A stretch of DNA of 10,325 nt from Bacteroidales bacterium UBA1794 (GCA_002315435.1 DCFW01000017.1:1-10325); one strand, 5' to 3'. Positions 1 to 7,639 are shown, numbered from the stretch's first letter. Numbers and translations are program-made. The notes: generated by a model from the letters alone, not told the origin.

Positions 1-98
1 GTTCATTCGGAAACCACGATGGATAAAGGGATATGAAGGATGAAGGGTAAAATCACAATTCTACTATTTCGGTATTTCGTCTTGCCGGATAGATAAAT

Positions 99-117
99 TT
101 CCGGAAGATACCGGTAT
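99..117. repeat. Two adjacent CCGG-centred palindromes in the upstream control region
   Basis: TTCCGGAA (99-106) and ATACCGGTAT (108-117) are perfect palindromes one base apart. A third CCGG, without full symmetry, lies at 85-88. They sit about 105-125 bp upstream of the predicted sigma-54 transcription start, where enhancer or repressor sites are commonly found. The sequence shows the palindromes directly. That they bind a protein is inference, and short palindromes also arise by chance. Confidence 0.3.
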
Positions 118-133
118 ATCAAAAGCGGACAAT

Positions 134-151
134 GTGTTCGATAATGAACAC
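134..151. promoter_or_regulatory. Candidate enhancer (UAS) dyad for the sigma-54 activator
   Basis: GTGTTC-N6-GAACAC is a perfect inverted repeat with 6-bp arms and a 6-bp spacer. Its centre lies about 80 bp upstream of the transcription start predicted from the -24/-12 element. Dimeric Fis-type helix-turn-helix domains of NtrC-family activators bind such dyads at this kind of distance. The activator encoded at 6281-7636 is the obvious candidate ligand. The symmetry is seen directly; the binding partner is inferred. Confidence 0.6.
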
Positions 152-194
152 TGATGAATGTAACTAGTACTCTGATTATAAGTATGTTAACTTC

Positions 195-211
195 TTGGCA
201 TGCCAATTGCC
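195..211 (+). promoter_or_regulatory. Sigma-54 (RpoN) -24/-12 promoter of the efflux operon
   Basis: TTGGCATGCCAATTGCC matches the sigma-54 consensus TGGCAYR-N4-TTGCW, with GG at 197-198 and GC at 209-210, exactly 12 bp apart. Only the last consensus position (W, here C) differs. Transcription would start near 222, leaving a leader of about 13 nt before the ATG at 235. No TAnnTTTG-type housekeeping promoter was seen between here and the start codon. Caution: the first 12 bases also form a perfect palindrome (195-206), which could be a repressor site or explain part of the match. The sigma-54 activator in the same operon makes the promoter reading the stronger one. Confidence 0.8.
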
Positions 212-234
212 CTTCATTGAGTAAAATAATTGTT

Positions 235-1482
235 ATGGACAGAGATTTGTCGAGAAAGGAAATAAAGAATGTTCGATTGAAGCGGGTACTTCGCTTCTCT
301 GTTGCCGGAGTGGTTCTATTGGTCGCTGCCGTGCTGCTTGTCTATTCGTTGCGAAGCAGTGTGAAGCGTTCAGATTTGATTTTCTCTACGGTGGACAGAG
401 GAACGATAAATGTTAGCTATACGGCTTCGGGAGTGGTGGCACCTGCTTTTGAGGAGATTATAAACTCGCCCATTGATTCACGCATTTTACAAATATATAA
501 GAAAGGTGGAGACCGTGTGGATGCAGGTACACCTATTATGAAACTTGACTTGCATAATGCTCAAACGGATTTGAGCAAAATGGAGGATGAAAAAGAAATG
601 AAGGCTTGCGAATTGCAACAAATGAAGATAAACAATCAAACGGATTTGAGCGATATGCTGATGAAGATTAGGGTGTCGGGCATGAAGGTGAATCGTATGG
701 CTGTGGAACTGCGAAACGAAAGGTATCTTGATAGTTTGGGATCGGGTACTACGGATAAGGTACGAGAAGTGCAAATGAATTACCGTACGGGCAAATTGGA
801 ATTAGAACAGTTGAAACAGCAATACCGAAACGCAAAGTTGGTGAAAGCTGCCGATATCAAATCAAAGGCATTGGAATATAATATTCTTGCCAAGAATTTG
901 GATAATATGCAACGCACTTTGCAGGATGCGCAGATTCGTTCACCGCGCAAAGCAATACTTACTTTTATCAATAATCAGATTGGTGCGCAAGTGGCGCAAG
1001 GGAGCAAAGTGGCTGTGATCTCTGATCTGAGTCATTTCAAAGTGAATTGCGAGATTGCCGATAGTTATGGTGGTCACGTATCCGTGGGTGGAAGCGTGAT
1101 TGTGAAAGTGGGCAACAAGCAATTGGATGGAATGGTAAGCAACGTGACACCGCTATCTCAAAATGGAGTGGTCGATTTCACTGTGCAACTGAAACAGGAT
1201 GCCGATCCGTCACTCCGTTCAGGATTGAAAACGGATGTGTATGTGCTGAGTTCTGTAAAAGAGAATGTGATGAGAATAGCCAATGGGTCGTACTATATGA
1301 ATGCCGGTGATTATGACTTGTTTGTGCTTGATGGCGACAATAAGCTGGTGAAGCGCAGAGTGAAGTTGGGTGAGAGTAACTTTGAATATGTAGAGGTGCT
1401 TGGTGGTTTGCATGAGGGTGATCGTGTGGTGGTGAGCGACATGACCGGCTTTAAGAACCAAAAGAGTCTGAAAATAAAATAA
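235..1482 (+). CDS. Periplasmic adaptor (membrane fusion) protein, HlyD/MacA-like
   Basis: This 415-residue protein would bridge the inner-membrane ABC transporter and the TolC-like channel. It has a short basic cytoplasmic start, one membrane anchor (about residues 20-38), a first lipoyl half (about 60-107), a long helical hairpin predicted as coiled coil (about 108-232), the second lipoyl half beginning at IRSP (234-237), then beta-barrel and membrane-proximal domains to the end. There is no lipobox, so it is anchored by the helix, not by lipid. In-frame start codons exist further upstream (from 154), but the sigma-54 promoter at 195-211 lies inside that extension and the predicted transcript begins near 222. 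The ATG at 235 is therefore the start. It is the first gene of the operon. The family assignment is firm, but the substrate is unknown. Confidence 0.9.
   Translation: MDRDLSRKEIKNVRLKRVLRFSVAGVVLLVAAVLLVYSLRSSVKRSDLIFSTVDRGTINVSYTASGVVAPAFEEIINSPIDSRILQIYKKGGDRVDAGTPIMKLDLHNAQTDLSKMEDEKEMKACELQQMKINNQTDLSDMLMKIRVSGMKVNRMAVELRNERYLDSLGSGTTDKVREVQMNYRTGKLELEQLKQQYRNAKLVKAADIKSKALEYNILAKNLDNMQRTLQDAQIRSPRKAILTFINNQIGAQVAQGSKVAVISDLSHFKVNCEIADSYGGHVSVGGSVIVKVGNKQLDGMVSNVTPLSQNGVVDFTVQLKQDADPSLRSGLKTDVYVLSSVKENVMRIANGSYYMNAGDYDLFVLDGDNKLVKRRVKLGESNFEYVEVLGGLHEGDRVVVSDMTGFKNQKSLKIK
561..651 (+). repeat. 16-bp exact direct repeat inside the adaptor gene
   Basis: TCAAACGGATTTGAGC occurs at 561-576 and again at 636-651, exactly 75 bp (25 codons) apart and in the same frame. 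Both copies encode QTDLS in the helical hairpin. The first copy is also the right part of a perfect dyad, GCTCAA-N6-TTGAGC (559-576). The repeat may reflect a short internal duplication in the coiled coil or chance. It is seen directly; no function is claimed. Confidence 0.6.
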
Positions 1483-1503
1483 TAACATAAAACGAATAAG
1501 ATT

Positions 1504-2175
1504 ATGAGCATGATAACGCTGAACGGTATCAACAAGGTGTACCGTACAAGAGAGATTGAAACTTTGGCCCTTGAGAATGTGAATATGAAGGTAGAAAAGG
1601 GTGAGTTCCTTAGCATTATGGGACCTTCGGGTTGTGGTAAATCTACGTTGCTGAACCTTGTGGGATTGTTGGATACGCCTACAAGCGGTATGTTGGAGAT
1701 TGACGGCATGACGACTGACGGAATGAAAGATAAGACATTGGCGGCATTTCGCAACAAGATGGTCGGTTTTGTGTTTCAGAGTTTCCACTTGATACAGTCA
1801 TTGAATGTAATCGACAATGTGGAAATCCCATTGATTTATAGAAATATATCGGCAAAGGATCGTCATGCTCTGGCGAAAGCCGTGCTGGAGAAAGTCGGTT
1901 TGAGCCATCGTTTGCATCATATGCCATCGGAACTGTCGGGTGGGCAATGTCAACGTGTAGCGATTGCTCGTGCTATTGTGGGTGATCCTGAAATAATTTT
2001 AGCGGATGAGCCTACCGGCAATTTGGATTCGAAGATGGGTGCTGAGGTAATGGATATTTTGCAGCGGTTAAACAAAGAAGAGGGACGAACAATTGTCATG
2101 GTGACCCACAACGAAGAACAGGCTAAGCAGACATCTCGCATAGTCCGTTTCTTTGATGGTCGACAAGTTCAATAA
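1504..2175 (+). CDS. ABC transporter ATP-binding protein (MacB/LolD/FtsE type)
   Basis: This 223-residue stand-alone nucleotide-binding subunit would hydrolyse ATP to drive the two permeases encoded next. All catalytic elements are present: Walker A GPSGCGKST (40-48), Q-loop Gln92, signature LSGGQ (144-148), Walker B with ILADEP (165-170), D-loop GNLDS (172-176) and switch His202. The sequence after the signature reads CQRVAIARA, with Cys where MacB/LolD proteins usually have Gln. The length is normal for this subfamily, whose members pair with FtsX-fold permeases. In classical MacB the ATPase and permease are fused; here they are separate genes. A second ATG two codons downstream (1510) is an alternative start. 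The gene follows the adaptor by 21 nt. Confidence 0.95.
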   Translation: MSMITLNGINKVYRTREIETLALENVNMKVEKGEFLSIMGPSGCGKSTLLNLVGLLDTPTSGMLEIDGMTTDGMKDKTLAAFRNKMVGFVFQSFHLIQSLNVIDNVEIPLIYRNISAKDRHALAKAVLEKVGLSHRLHHMPSELSGGQCQRVAIARAIVGDPEIILADEPTGNLDSKMGAEVMDILQRLNKEEGRTIVMVTHNEEQAKQTSRIVRFFDGRQVQ

Positions 2176-2191
2176 CAGATAGATTAAACGA

Positions 2192-3481
2192 ATGATCATG
2201 AATATCAATTATACAAAACAAGTTTGGGCACATTTGCGCCAGGATCCGTTAATCAGTACGATCAGTGTATTGGGAACGGCTCTGTCCATATTTCTTATTA
2301 TGTTGGTGGTGATGTTGCAACAGGTCAATGTAGCTCCGTATTCGCCCGAGAGTAATCGTAATCGTTTTTTGCATGCATCGTATTTAAGTACGGCGTCGTG
2401 TCAAGATGAAAATCAAAGTACGAATAATGGGCCCATGAGCGAGCAGGCAACGAAAGAGTTGTATAGCTCTCTCAAGACTCCTGAGATAGTTACGGTTTAC
2501 GCCTTCTTGTGTCGGCCATCAGTACTTTCTGTCTCCAATGCCGTTTCGTTTGTAGCCCAAACCAAACAAACCGATGATGACTTTTGGCGTGTGTTTGATT
2601 TTGATTTTGTGAATGGAAAACCTTATGATAAAGCTGCATTCAAGGCAGGGCAACATGTGGTGGTGGTAGATGAGAACGTGGCACGCAAGCTTTATGGTGA
2701 CATAAATGTGTCAGGCAAAGATATCTCACTTAATCATGCTCCTTACAAGATTGTGGGTGTGGTAAAGAATGTGTCTACTTTGGCATCAAAGGCTTATGGC
2801 GAAATATGGATTCCATATACGGCAACTAATCTCGTTAGTAGATCAAGTGGTGCACAAGGGTTGTTAAGCGTTACCATTCTAGCTCATCATCGCACTGATT
2901 TTCCTGCAATAGTGTCGGAAGTTAATCAAAGGTTAACTCAATATAATAAAAAATTGAAAGAACAGAATATTCGTATTCTATCTCGTAATCGTCCTTACGA
3001 TCAAGAGAAAGAATCAATCAATTATTCATCAAATGAAGAGCCTGATGTGACGGGAATGCATCGTAGACAGATTGTAATGATTGCTATTTTATTGTTGGTA
3101 CCAGCCATCAATTTGAGTAGTATGACTCAAAGTCGTTTGCGCAAGCGTATTGCAGAAATTGGTGTAAGACGCGCATTCGGATGCACCCGTATGGAGCTTT
3201 TGTGGAATATTTTAATGGAAAACCTGGCAACGTCATTAATTGCAGGTGTGCTGGGATTGATTCTTTGTGTAATCTTTTCATTCTTGTTTTCTGATTTGAT
3301 TTTTGCGCAACCATTCTCTTCAGGCACTCTTACGGTGAATGCTTCCATGTTGCTGCAACCCTCTACGTTTGCCTTGGCTTTTATCTTCTGCTTCGTACTC
3401 AATTTGATAAGCAGCTTGATTCCGGCTTGGAGAGCCTCACACGGCAATATTGTGAATGCATTAGGTGGTAAAACTCGTTGA
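2192..3481 (+). CDS. ABC transporter permease 1, MacB periplasmic core plus FtsX domain
   Basis: This 429-residue inner-membrane protein has the MacB permease layout. The first membrane helix is at about residues 20-43, followed by a periplasmic core of about 240 residues, then three C-terminal helices (about 294-312, 340-368 and 392-412). The stretch RIAEIGVRRAFGCTR (319-333) is the cytoplasmic coupling segment typical of FtsX-fold permeases, and the end (PAWRASHGNIVNALGG, 411-426) carries the usual PA-x-RA motif. Cys70 and Cys107 lie in the periplasmic core and could pair. The family works by mechanotransmission: ATP binding in the cytoplasm moves the periplasmic domain. An alternative ATG lies at 2198. 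The gene is probably the partner of the next permease in a heterodimer. Confidence 0.9.
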   Translation: MIMNINYTKQVWAHLRQDPLISTISVLGTALSIFLIMLVVMLQQVNVAPYSPESNRNRFLHASYLSTASCQDENQSTNNGPMSEQATKELYSSLKTPEIVTVYAFLCRPSVLSVSNAVSFVAQTKQTDDDFWRVFDFDFVNGKPYDKAAFKAGQHVVVVDENVARKLYGDINVSGKDISLNHAPYKIVGVVKNVSTLASKAYGEIWIPYTATNLVSRSSGAQGLLSVTILAHHRTDFPAIVSEVNQRLTQYNKKLKEQNIRILSRNRPYDQEKESINYSSNEEPDVTGMHRRQIVMIAILLLVPAINLSSMTQSRLRKRIAEIGVRRAFGCTRMELLWNILMENLATSLIAGVLGLILCVIFSFLFSDLIFAQPFSSGTLTVNASMLLQPSTFALAFIFCFVLNLISSLIPAWRASHGNIVNALGGKTR

Positions 3482-3505
3482 TCATTGATTAAAAAGTAAG
3501 TGAAT

Positions 3506-4744
3506 ATGACTAAAAAATTATTTAACCAGATAAAAAATGAATGGCGTTCAAACCTTTGGCTCATGGCCGAGTTACTGTTAGTAAGTGTGGTGATGTGGTT
3601 TATCGTAGATTATCTGTATGTGCAATATTCGATATATAATCAACCTAGAGGGTTTGATACAAATCATTGCTATCATATTGTGATGGGGACATTGTTACCG
3701 AGTGATGCTGATTACAATCCAAGTGATACGGTGCAAGTGAATGATGTGGAAGAATTGATGGATCGACTGAAGAGAAGACCCGATATTGATGCTGTTAGCC
3801 TTTCATATGTATCATTTCCCTATAATACCAGTAATATGTGGCAACCGGTAACATCCGGAAAATTGAAAAGGGAGAATGTTTTCGCAAAGAATGTTACTCC
3901 TGGCTTCTTTCGTGTTTTTGAAATTAAGGGTGCTCGCGGTGAATCTTCCGACCAGCTTTCAAAAATGTTGACTGGTAAAGTGATTATGTTATCTAATGAT
4001 CTTTATAAAGATAATTATCGTGTTGATATGACATCGTTGATTGGTAGAAAGTTTATTGCGGGTGGCGATTCGGCGAACATATCGACATTGGCTGCTGCCT
4101 ACAAGCCAATTAGGTATTCTGATTATATGGAAGCATCTGAATCTTACTCATATATAATGCCACTTTCCAGGACAGATATTTCTATAAATATGGAATTGTG
4201 TGTAAGGGTGAAAGAGGGACAAGATGTTGACTTTAGCGAAAAGTTGTGGAAGGATGCAGATAAACAGTTGCGTGTAGGGAATGTGTATATATCAGATGTT
4301 GAATCGTTTAGTGATATACGCAAAAGTTTTCAACAAAATGATACAAATCAAACACGTAACTACATCTTCGGAATGGGTTTCTTGATGCTTAATATATTCT
4401 TGGGATTGTTAGGCACATTTTGGTTCCGTACGCAACAACGTCGTAGCGAATTAGCTTTGTTTAAAGCATTGGGAGCAACGAAAGGAAATGTGTTTGTAAG
4501 GCAAATCGTGGAGGGATTGTTGCTATTGGTAATTGCGACTATCCCGGCTATTCTGATTGATGCAAACATTGCTTTTGCGGGGTTGAATCAGAAGATGGAT
4601 GGTATGACGTTAACCTCCGGGCGATTTATTATCACTGTGCTGATCACCTGGCTGCTAATAGCTATAATGATCGTACTCGGTAATTGGTTGCCGGCGAAGA
4701 AAGCGATGGGTATACAACCTGCCAGAGCTTTGCATGAAGAGTAA
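3506..4744 (+). CDS. ABC transporter permease 2, divergent MacB/FtsX-type
   Basis: This 412-residue protein has the same plan as its neighbour: one N-terminal helix (about residues 18-40), a periplasmic domain of about 240 residues, and three C-terminal helices (about 286-306, 333-357 and 373-392). The coupling segment RSELALFKALGATKGNVF (313-330) and the end (LPAKKAMGIQPARALHEE, from 395) are family hallmarks. Outside these parts it resembles permease 1 little, so the two look like long-diverged halves of a heterodimer and not like a recent duplication. A GTG two codons upstream (3500) is in frame, but the ATG at 3506 is preferred. The gene lies 24 nt after permease 1 and 12 nt before the channel gene. 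Confidence 0.88.
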   Translation: MTKKLFNQIKNEWRSNLWLMAELLLVSVVMWFIVDYLYVQYSIYNQPRGFDTNHCYHIVMGTLLPSDADYNPSDTVQVNDVEELMDRLKRRPDIDAVSLSYVSFPYNTSNMWQPVTSGKLKRENVFAKNVTPGFFRVFEIKGARGESSDQLSKMLTGKVIMLSNDLYKDNYRVDMTSLIGRKFIAGGDSANISTLAAAYKPIRYSDYMEASESYSYIMPLSRTDISINMELCVRVKEGQDVDFSEKLWKDADKQLRVGNVYISDVESFSDIRKSFQQNDTNQTRNYIFGMGFLMLNIFLGLLGTFWFRTQQRRSELALFKALGATKGNVFVRQIVEGLLLLVIATIPAILIDANIAFAGLNQKMDGMTLTSGRFIITVLITWLLIAIMIVLGNWLPAKKAMGIQPARALHEE

Positions 4745-4756
4745 AACAAGAAAGAG

Positions 4757-6244
4757 ATGAGGATAAAGTTTGTCAATAATTTACTTTTTATAATTGCCTT
4801 AATTCTAATTCCGTTGAAGGCAGAGGGAGAGCAGCATCGGGCTATTACGCTCGATGAGGCTATCCTGATTGCCCGAACGCGAAGTGTAGATGCGGCTGTG
4901 GCATTGAATGAATTGAAGACGGCTTATTGGGAGTATCGTACGTTCAGGGCAGATCTGTTGCCGGAAGTGAATTTCAACGCTACGTTGCCCAGTTATAATA
5001 AAAAGTACAGTTCGTATCAGCAGGATGACGGGTCATACACTTTTGTACGAAACAACTATATGGAAATGAACGGATCTTTGTCTGTAGATCAGAATATATG
5101 GGCTACAGGTGGTACATTATCATTAAATACTTCGCTTGATTATTTGAAAGAATTCAATGGCAGCAACTTGAAGCAATTTATGACTGTGCCTTTTGCATTT
5201 ACACTGAATCAACCGATTTTCGGTGTGAATGACATCAAGTGGAAGAGGCGCATTCAACCGGTGAAGTATGCCGAGGCGAAAGCAAACTTTCTTTCGGCAA
5301 CGGAGGAAGTGACAATGAATACGATTACTTATTTTTTCAATTTGTTGCAGGCTAAGGAGAATGTGGCTATTGCCAGGCAGAATCTTGCCAATGCCAAAAA
5401 GCTTTATGAAGTGGCAAAGGCAAAGAGAGAGATGGGACAGATTAGCGAAAATGATTTGCTGCAACTGAAATTGAATATGTTGAATGCACAGTCTACATTA
5501 ACTGACAATGAGAGTTCGATGAAGAGCAATATGTTTAAACTCCGCTCTTTTCTTGCCATGAGTGAGGATGTGGATTTGGAACCTGTCATTCCTGAAAAGG
5601 TACCTTCCGTGCAACTGAACTATGAGAAAGTGCTGGATAAAGCGCAAGAGAATAATGCTTTTGCTCATAGTGTGATGCGTCGTCAGTTACAGGCTGATTA
5701 TGATGTGGCCCAAGCTAAGGGAAATCTTAGAAAGGTGACTCTTTATGCACAGGTGGGATATACGGGACTGGATACGAATATCAAACCGGCTTACGGCTAT
5801 TTGAAAGATAATAAAGTGGTGGAAGTGGGTGTGAAGATTCCTATTCTTGACTGGGGCAAGCGTCATGGACAGGTGCAGGTGGCAAAGAGTAACAGGGAGG
5901 TAACGGAGAGCAAACTGCGTCAGGAAACAATGACTTTCAATCAGAATCTTTTTATTCTGGTGGCGCAGTTCAATAATCAGTTGGCTCAGTTGGATATTGC
6001 TGAAGAGGTTGATTCTATTGCACAAAAGCGATACAACACTAATGTGGAGACTTTCATGATCGGAAAGATAAGTACGCTTGACTTGAATGATTCGCAGAAC
6101 AGCAAGGATGAGGCCCGGCAGAAACATGTCAATCAATTATATTCTTTTTGGTACTATTATTACCGGCTTCGCAGTCTTACCTTATGGGATTTCAATAAGA
6201 ATAGGAGTATTGATGCCGATTTTGATAAGATAGTGAAGAATTAA
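4757..6244 (+). CDS. TolC-like outer-membrane efflux channel
   Basis: This 495-residue protein begins with a signal peptide (hydrophobic core about residues 8-20, likely cleavage near residue 23, no lipobox). Two homologous outer-membrane-efflux repeats follow. The first opens with ITLDEAILIAR (30-40), continues through the beta-rich section ending at QPIFG (about 152-156), and runs into a long helix rich in Ala, Gln, Asn and Lys. The second contains the matching VGVKIPILDWGKR beta segment and a final helical section ending near TLDLND. This is the standard TolC plan of a trimeric barrel plus a periplasmic helical tunnel. It would complete the tripartite exporter with the adaptor and permeases. 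The C-terminal tail is charged and short. Confidence 0.92.
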   Translation: MRIKFVNNLLFIIALILIPLKAEGEQHRAITLDEAILIARTRSVDAAVALNELKTAYWEYRTFRADLLPEVNFNATLPSYNKKYSSYQQDDGSYTFVRNNYMEMNGSLSVDQNIWATGGTLSLNTSLDYLKEFNGSNLKQFMTVPFAFTLNQPIFGVNDIKWKRRIQPVKYAEAKANFLSATEEVTMNTITYFFNLLQAKENVAIARQNLANAKKLYEVAKAKREMGQISENDLLQLKLNMLNAQSTLTDNESSMKSNMFKLRSFLAMSEDVDLEPVIPEKVPSVQLNYEKVLDKAQENNAFAHSVMRRQLQADYDVAQAKGNLRKVTLYAQVGYTGLDTNIKPAYGYLKDNKVVEVGVKIPILDWGKRHGQVQVAKSNREVTESKLRQETMTFNQNLFILVAQFNNQLAQLDIAEEVDSIAQKRYNTNVETFMIGKISTLDLNDSQNSKDEARQKHVNQLYSFWYYYYRLRSLTLWDFNKNRSIDADFDKIVKN

Positions 6245-6252
6245 ACTAAACA

Positions 6253-6276
6253 AATTTATATAAATTGTTATTTTTG
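6253..6276. promoter_or_regulatory. AT-rich palindrome and weak -7-like box before the regulator gene
   Basis: The 36-nt gap between channel and regulator genes contains AATTTATATAAATT (6253-6266), a perfect 14-bp palindrome. It is followed by TATTTTTG (6269-6276), which fits the Bacteroidetes -7 consensus TAnnTTTG. No TTTG-like -33 element was found at the right distance, and the predicted start would fall almost on the ATG at 6281. It could be a weak basal promoter, an operator or a minor attenuation hairpin. None is proven. Confidence 0.3.
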
Positions 6277-6280
6277 TATC

Positions 6281-7636
6281 ATGATTTTGATAATTGACGA
6301 TGATAGTGCAATCCGCAGTTCCCTCAGTTTTATGCTGAAGCATGCGGGGTATGATGTGAAAGCTGTGCCTTCGCCGAAAGAGGCTATGGAGGCTGTGCGT
6401 GCCGTGGCTCCGCAGTTGGTATTGATGGATATGAACTTTTCGTTGACTACCGATGGGGAAGAAGGGTTGACTTTGTTGAAAGAAATAAAGGTGTTTCTGC
6501 CGGAGGTGCCTGTAATTCTGATGACGGCTTGGGGAAGTATACAACTGGCTGTACGGGGCATGAAGGCAGGAGCTTTTGACTTTATCACCAAACCTTGGAA
6601 CAATGCGGCATTCATGCAGCGTATTGAGACTGCCCTTCAGTTGGCTGTAAGTGAAAAGAAAGAGGAACAGTCTGCCACTGAGAATTCTATGTTTGATCGT
6701 CATCTTATCATCGGGCGGAGTAAAGCTTTGACGGATGTGCTGTCAACGATTAAGCGGATTGCCCATACCAATGCTTCTGTGTTGATTACAGGGGAAAGCG
6801 GAACGGGTAAGGAATTGATTGCCGAAGCTTTGCACATAAATAGTCCACGCTCGGAGAAACCTTTTGTGAAAGTGAATCTGGGCGGTATTTCACATACGTT
6901 GTTTGAAAGTGAGATGTTCGGACACAAGAAGGGGGCTTTTACCGGTGCGGTTGATGATCGTGTGGGACGGTTTGAGTTGGCGGATAAAGGTACTATCTTT
7001 CTGGATGAAATAGGTGAACTTGATTTGTCATGCCAAGTGAAGTTGCTGCGTGTATTGCAGGAACAAACTTTTGAGGTGTTGGGAGACAGTAAGCCTAGAA
7101 GAGTGGATATCAGGGTGGTGAGTGCAACCAATGTGGATTTGCAACAAATGGTGAAGGAGCATACTTTTCGTGAGGATTTGTTTTATAGAATAAATCTGAT
7201 CACGGTCAACTTGCCTGCTTTGCGTGAACGAAGAGAGGACATACCCTTGCTGGTGAATCATTTTGCCGATTTGCAATGCAAAATGAATCAAATGTCTCCT
7301 GTAGAGTGCTCATCCGATGCGATTGAATATTTATGCCGACTACCTTTCCTGGGCAATATACGTGAACTGAAGAATTTAGTGGATCGTACCATTTTGATCT
7401 CCGGCAAGGAGCGATTGGTTGCTGATGATTTTCGTGGTCAATATCATCAAACGGACGAACCGGCCAAAACTTATTCTCTGCAAGGTTTGACGCTTGAAGA
7501 GATCGAACGTGATACGATAGTGAGAGCGTTGGAGAAGTATTCCGGTAATCTTATGCAAACAGCCAGAGCCTTAGGTATCAGTCGTGCGGCTCTTTACCGT
7601 CGGTTGGAGAAATATCAAATCAAAATCAATGAATAA
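6281..7636 (+). CDS. NtrC-family sigma-54-dependent response regulator
   Basis: This 451-residue transcription activator has three domains. The receiver (about 1-118) has the acidic pocket Asp6-8, phosphorylated Asp50, Thr82 and Lys104. The AAA+ domain (about 140-375) has Walker A GESGTGKE (171-178), the sigma-54 contact loop GAFTGA (218-223), Walker B with FLDEIGE (240-246) and the arginine-finger region FREDLFYRIN (296-305). A Fis-type helix-turn-helix occupies about 405-447, including NLMQTARALGISRAALYRRL. The protein starts directly at the first receiver strand (MILIIDDD), which fixes the start codon. It should hydrolyse ATP to open sigma-54 promoters. Its likely target is the promoter at 195-211 of its own operon, with the kinase 3 nt downstream as partner. 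One oddity: the usual W-P-G-N-x-R-E-L motif reads FLGNIREL (356-363). Confidence 0.95.
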   Translation: MILIIDDDSAIRSSLSFMLKHAGYDVKAVPSPKEAMEAVRAVAPQLVLMDMNFSLTTDGEEGLTLLKEIKVFLPEVPVILMTAWGSIQLAVRGMKAGAFDFITKPWNNAAFMQRIETALQLAVSEKKEEQSATENSMFDRHLIIGRSKALTDVLSTIKRIAHTNASVLITGESGTGKELIAEALHINSPRSEKPFVKVNLGGISHTLFESEMFGHKKGAFTGAVDDRVGRFELADKGTIFLDEIGELDLSCQVKLLRVLQEQTFEVLGDSKPRRVDIRVVSATNVDLQQMVKEHTFREDLFYRINLITVNLPALRERREDIPLLVNHFADLQCKMNQMSPVECSSDAIEYLCRLPFLGNIRELKNLVDRTILISGKERLVADDFRGQYHQTDEPAKTYSLQGLTLEEIERDTIVRALEKYSGNLMQTARALGISRAALYRRLEKYQIKINE

Positions 7637-7639
7637 GTT

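Noticed and set aside
3..206. Minus-strand open frame of 67 codons over the upstream control region
   Set aside because: It covers the sigma-54 promoter, the dyad and the palindromes, has no recognisable domain, and its composition looks like random translation.
154..234. Longer N-terminus for the adaptor protein starting at 154
   Set aside because: The extension would include the -24/-12 promoter and lie upstream of the predicted transcript start. The 27 extra residues look unlike an N-terminus, whereas the ATG at 235 gives a basic start followed by a membrane anchor.
1219..1788. Minus-strand open frames of 189 and 148 codons over the end of the adaptor and start of the ATPase genes
   Set aside because: They lie antisense to two well-supported family genes, cross the gene boundary, and show no domain.
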